This document shows, one piece after another, positions 1 through 6,049 of a stretch of 6,049 bases of DNA. The stretch comes from a bacterium (GTDB lineage Bacteria; CSSED10-310; JAJRTK01), in contig JAJRTK010000045.1 of assembly GCA_024278345.1 (NCBI GenBank), forward strand, positions 1 to 6,049, given 5' to 3'. The translations under genes were made by a program, and so were the position numbers. Below the pieces are notes generated by a model. That model saw nothing but the letters and a program-made list of their open reading frames with translations, was not told where the DNA came from and ran no database searches. Each line of letters begins with the position of its first letter. Position 1 is the first letter of the stretch.

Positions 1-130
1 AGGGAGCTGGCTCCCTGGCGTGGGTCTGATGCCGAGCGTAAGCGAGACGCGGCCCAAGGGGCCGCAGCGCAAGCTCCCAGCGGAGGTCCGGAGGCAGAGC
101 CTCCGCCGGGTTCCAGGGCTGGAAGCCCCG
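1..130. repeat. Mosaic of short perfect hairpins, 5' end cut by the window edge
   Basis: This non-coding stretch consists almost wholly of short inverted repeats with 2-3 base loops: AGGGAGC/GCTCCCT (1-7 with 10-16), GCGGCCC/GGGCCGC (49-55 with 59-65), CGGAGGC/GCCTCCG (89-95 with 99-105, loop AGA) and GGGCT/AGCCC (116-120 with 124-128, loop GGA). The module GCCGAGCGTAAGCGAG (31-46) recurs with two base changes at 4242-4257 and 5656-5671, and the first hairpin matches the core of the palindrome at 4144-4163. It therefore belongs to the same repeat family as the elements at 4075 and 5487, but the modules come in a different order and no terminal inverted repeat is visible, so it is a degenerate or rearranged copy. 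It may continue upstream of the window. No protein is supported here. Confidence 0.6.
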
Positions 131-177
131 GGGCGGCGTCTGAAATCTGCACCGTGGCCGGTACCATGACCGAGGCC

Positions 178-185
178 GGAAGGAG
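178..185 (+). promoter_or_regulatory. Ribosome binding site of panC
   Basis: GGAAGGAG lies 8 bases before the GTG at 194. It is a near-ideal Shine-Dalgarno sequence and decides the start codon. The protein from this GTG begins MEIVKTIREL, as expected for the family N-terminus. An ATG at 166 is in another frame. Confidence 0.8.
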
Positions 186-193
186 CTTGCCCT

Positions 194-1024
194 GTGGAGA
201 TCGTCAAGACCATCCGGGAATTGAGGGAATGGCGGGGCAACCTCCGTGGCGATTTGGGGCTTGTGCCCACAATGGGCTTTCTCCATGAGGGCCACCTTTC
301 CCTGGTGCGCCATGCCCTTGCCCAGAACCCTCACGCCGCTGTCAGCATCTTTGTGAACCCCACGCAGTTCGCGCCCGACGAGGATCTTGACAGCTACCCA
401 CGGGATCTCCAGCGGGACGTCGATCTCTTGAAGGCCAAGGGCTGCCACCTTCTCTTTGCTCCGCCGCCATCCGAGGTCTACCCAGAAGGATTCCAGACCC
501 GCGTCGAGGTCGCCGAGCTGTCGAAACCTCTGGAGGGAGTCAGGCGACCCACCCATTTCCAGGGCGTGGCCACGGTGGTCATGAAACTTTTCGGGATCTT
601 TCAGCCCACGCGGGCCTATTTTGGCCAGAAGGATGCCCAGCAACTGGCGCTGATCCGAAGAATGGCCCGCGACCTCAACCTCCCCATACAGATCGTTGGC
701 TGTCCTATCATCAGAGAGCCCGACGGGCTCGCCATGAGCAGCCGGAATGCCTACTTAACCCCGGCCCAGCGGGCGGCGGCCCCTGTCCTCCACCGGGCGC
801 TCCTAGCCGCCAGGACCCTTTGGCTCCAAGGAGAGAAATCCGCGGAAAGTCTGCGCCGAACCATGCGCCAAACCATCGAAACCGAGCCCCTTGTCCGCCT
901 AGATTACGCGACCGTCGCCGATCCCGAAACCCTCGCCGAACTGGGAACCGCCCCACAAGGCGCTCTCCTGGCCCTCGCCGCCTTCCTGGACAAAACCAGG
1001 CTCATCGACAACATGGTCTTGTAG
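194..1024 (+). CDS. panC: Pantothenate synthetase (pantoate--beta-alanine ligase)
   Basis: The enzyme makes pantothenate (vitamin B5) in the cytoplasm from pantoate, beta-alanine and ATP through a pantoyl-adenylate intermediate; this is the last step before coenzyme A synthesis proper. The 276-residue product has normal family length and all the signature blocks: PTMG-FLHEGHLSLV with the HxGH nucleotide-binding motif (H31, H34), FVNPTQF (53-59), the RPTHFQGV block (118-125), YFGQKDAQQ (142-150) and REPDGLAMSSRN (174-185), which holds the KMSKS-like loop. The GTG start is supported by the Shine-Dalgarno sequence just upstream. No panB or panD is visible; upstream there is only repeat DNA, and the next gene lies 311 bases away, so panC looks isolated from other pan genes here. 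The gene appears intact. Identification is secure from the motifs. Confidence 0.97.
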   Translation: MEIVKTIRELREWRGNLRGDLGLVPTMGFLHEGHLSLVRHALAQNPHAAVSIFVNPTQFAPDEDLDSYPRDLQRDVDLLKAKGCHLLFAPPPSEVYPEGFQTRVEVAELSKPLEGVRRPTHFQGVATVVMKLFGIFQPTRAYFGQKDAQQLALIRRMARDLNLPIQIVGCPIIREPDGLAMSSRNAYLTPAQRAAAPVLHRALLAARTLWLQGEKSAESLRRTMRQTIETEPLVRLDYATVADPETLAELGTAPQGALLALAAFLDKTRLIDNMVL

Positions 1025-1335
1025 ATGGCCATCGCACTTGGCCCGTCGTCCCCTCCATGGATCCGCCATGCACTGGCCGAGAGACGCCTTGGGGGCTGCA
1101 CGACCAGTTGAGGGGCGATGATGGGGGAGGGGTGGCGGACGGATTGCCGCCGGCCCGACCGGACTTCAACCAGAAGAAAAAGAAAGGAGTTTTCGGAGCC
1201 GGGCCCTGAAGGTGGGTGGTGCTCTGTCTTTGGGGAACGGGCGCTGGGAGGGCATTCTAGCGAAGAAAACGGAAAAACTAACGTCCAAGGAATGGGTCAC
1301 TACCCAGAATCAGGCCTTTGGGAGAGGACGAGGCG
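1025..1335. other. Intergenic spacer between panC and the kinase gene
   Basis: No convincing gene, RNA or canonical terminator is visible in these 311 bases. Short open frames here lack ribosome binding sites and recognisable protein sequence. The region is purine-rich on the + strand, with an A/G tract around 1171-1191. A small hairpin TGGGT-CACT-ACCCA (1293-1306) lies 29 bases before the kinase ATG and could be an operator, but it is too short to call. A promoter for the kinase gene should lie here if it is transcribed on its own. The best spacing I can find is TTGGGG (1230-1235) and CATTCT (1253-1258), 17 bases apart, each matching only 3 of 6 sigma-70 consensus bases. Confidence 0.5.
1321..1328 (+). 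promoter_or_regulatory. Ribosome binding site deciding the kinase start
   Basis: GGAGAGGA ends 7 bases before the ATG at 1336. A TTG at 1318 in the same frame would add six residues but has no Shine-Dalgarno sequence in front of it and would itself overlap this site, so ATG 1336 is preferred. Confidence 0.7.
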
Positions 1336-5475
<4,140 letters not shown>

Positions 5476-5486
5476 TCTCATGGGGC

Positions 5487-5727
5487 GGGTATCAACGTAA
5501 GCCGGGACACCCGCCAAAACCAAGACGCAACGCGTCGTACATGAATGTGGGCTGGGATCCCGTTGCCTTTCGTTGCAACGGGAAGATGAGCGAGCTCCCT
5601 GGTGGGTGCAGGGCAAAGCCCTGCCGGGGACCGGGGCCGGAGGCCCCGGACGACCGCCGAGCGATAGCGAGGCGTTGGCGCTTGCAATGCCACAATCCTC
5701 GAATTGTCCCGCGTTGCGTGGATGCCT
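5487..5727 (+). mobile_element. Second full-length copy of the MITE-like element, just after the kinase gene
   Basis: This copy, 241 bp, begins 11 bases after the kinase stop codon in the same orientation as the copy in the gene. Its left end (5487-5508) matches the left end of the other copy at 20 of 22 positions. Its right end (5706-5727) pairs with its own left end at 17 of 22. The run from GCTCCCTGGTGG through GCCCTGCC (5594-5625) is almost identical to 4155-4186, with one base changed. It lacks the GGGTAACG/CGTGACCC block but has an extra hairpin, CCCGTTGC/GCAACGGG (5559-5566 with 5575-5582). No clear direct repeat flanks it, so it is probably an older copy. Its frame starting at 5487 is open to the end and encodes LPGGCRAKPC, the same decapeptide as the copy in the gene. 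Strong hairpins so close to the stop could help end or protect the kinase transcript (inference). Confidence 0.8.
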
Positions 5728-5880
5728 GCTCGGCGGGTAACGCCCGCGTTACCCGGCGAGCGCAGCGAGATGCCGAGCATAACCGGAGCACAGCGGAGAT
5801 AACGGCCCTGGGCCATAACCGAGGCCCACCGTACAAAAATGTGGGTCCAGGGATGTAGGGTCGCGGCGTGCCGTGACCCG
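5727..5880. repeat. Rearranged fragment of the same repeat family
   Basis: Directly after the second copy come modules of the family in a different order. The perfect hairpin GGGTAACG-CCCG-CGTTACCC (5735-5754) corresponds to the imperfect one at 4221-4241. It is nested between TGCTCGGC (5727-5734) and GCCGAGCA (5772-5779), an 8-bp inverted pair. A GAGCGCAGCGAG module follows the hairpin. Then GTACAAAAATGTGGGTCCAGGGA (from about 5831) repeats the left part of the in-gene copy near 4128-4150 with one change. This looks like pieces of one or more further copies, joined or partly deleted. No terminal repeat at the right edge was found, so that boundary is approximate. Confidence 0.6.
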
Positions 5881-5967
5881 GAACTCTCATCAGGGATCGC
5901 CACGAGGGGTCCGAGGCGCGTTTCCACCAAGGAGGAGGAAGGCCGGCCCCCGGAAGCGCACAGGCGT
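5881..5967. other. Spacer with no recognisable feature
   Basis: No gene, repeat or clear regulatory site is seen. AAGGAGG at about 5929-5935 looks like a ribosome binding site, but no start codon follows at a suitable distance. Confidence 0.5.
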
Positions 5968-5993
5968 AGGGGTGGGTTTTTCAACCCACCCCT
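5968..5993. repeat. Perfect 11-bp stem, 4-base loop hairpin
   Basis: AGGGGTGGGTT (5968-5978) pairs perfectly with AACCCACCCCT (5983-5993) around the loop TTTC. It could form a stable RNA hairpin, but no T-run follows on either strand, so it is not a standard intrinsic terminator. Its right arm overlaps the first unit of the minisatellite that follows, so the hairpin may have arisen from, or given rise to, that repeat. Confidence 0.7.
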
Positions 5994-6049
5994 CAACCCA
6001 CCCATCAACCCACCTCAACCCACCCATCAACCCACCTCAACCCACCCAT
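5981..6049. repeat. C-rich minisatellite (TCAACCCACC), running off the window
   Basis: The 10-mer TCAACCCACC starts at 5981, 5993, 6005, 6015, 6027 and 6037, with spacings of 12, 12, 10, 12 and 10. From 5992 on this is a 22-bp tandem unit present about 2.6 times before the window ends. The opposite strand has closely spaced GGG runs that fit a G-quadruplex pattern. The 22-bp period does not preserve a reading frame, and the frames across it meet stops, so it is not a protein repeat. The total array length is unknown. Confidence 0.85.

Noticed and set aside
820-1209. 129-residue open frame overlapping the end of panC
   Set aside because: Out-of-frame with panC, Arg/Pro-rich, no ribosome binding site, and it does not look like a protein after panC ends.
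1230-1258. Possible sigma-70 promoter before the kinase gene
   Set aside because: The two boxes match only 3 of 6 consensus bases each; the 17-base spacing alone is not enough to call it.
1318-1320. TTG as an earlier kinase start
   Set aside because: No Shine-Dalgarno sequence precedes it, whereas GGAGAGGA is well spaced before the ATG at 1336.
5541-5858. 105-residue open frame after the kinase gene
   Set aside because: Its sequence is the translation of the repeat element and its rearranged tail; no ribosome binding site or protein family supports a gene.
5968-5993. Intrinsic terminator for the kinase gene
   Set aside because: The hairpin is perfect, but it lies about 490 bases after the stop codon and the T-run is in the loop rather than after the stem.
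5981-6049. CRISPR array
   Set aside because: The units are 10 bases with 0-2 base gaps and no unique spacers, so this is a tandem minisatellite.

Overview
The window reads as a stretch of a GC-rich bacterial chromosome. Two genes lie on the + strand, panC (pantothenate synthetase) followed by a very large Ser/Thr protein kinase with ATPase and TPR domains. Copies and fragments of a short, hairpin-rich, MITE-like repeat are scattered before, inside and after them. Multidomain kinases of this size are typical of lineages rich in Hanks-type kinases, such as Myxococcota/Desulfobacterota, Planctomycetota/Verrucomicrobiota and Acidobacteriota. Nothing in the sequence fixes the genus, so the affiliation is inference.

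Layout. Positions 1 to about 130 hold a mosaic of short perfect hairpins cut by the window edge. panC runs from a GTG at 194 to 1024 with a good ribosome binding site. A 311-base spacer (1025-1335) has no supportable gene or clear terminator. The kinase gene runs from ATG 1336 to TAG 5475 (1379 aa): kinase domain with an unusual ~115-residue insert, then a STAND/AAA-type ATPase domain, then a long TPR array. The last 574 bases are non-coding: a second full-length copy of the repeat starting 11 bases after the kinase stop codon, a rearranged fragment of the same family, a plain spacer, and finally a perfect hairpin running into a C-rich minisatellite that leaves the window.

The most notable observation is that a 244-bp copy of the repeat (4075-4318) sits inside the TPR-coding part of the kinase gene. 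It has ~22-bp terminal inverted repeats and is flanked by an 8-bp direct repeat (TGGAATGC). Element plus duplication is 252 bp, exactly 84 codons, with no stop, so the kinase frame survives and the protein carries an 84-residue Pro/Gly/Arg-rich insert between two TPR units. The copy downstream of the gene (5487-5727) is open in the corresponding frame and encodes the same decapeptide LPGGCRAKPC. This resembles in concept the Rickettsia palindromic elements that insert in frame in protein genes, but the element here looks unrelated in sequence.

The two genes have no obvious functional link. panC is a housekeeping enzyme of coenzyme A biosynthesis. The kinase is probably a cytoplasmic signalling hub whose ATPase and TPR parts sense or bind partners and control the kinase. 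The 311-base gap suggests separate transcription, although read-through cannot be excluded.
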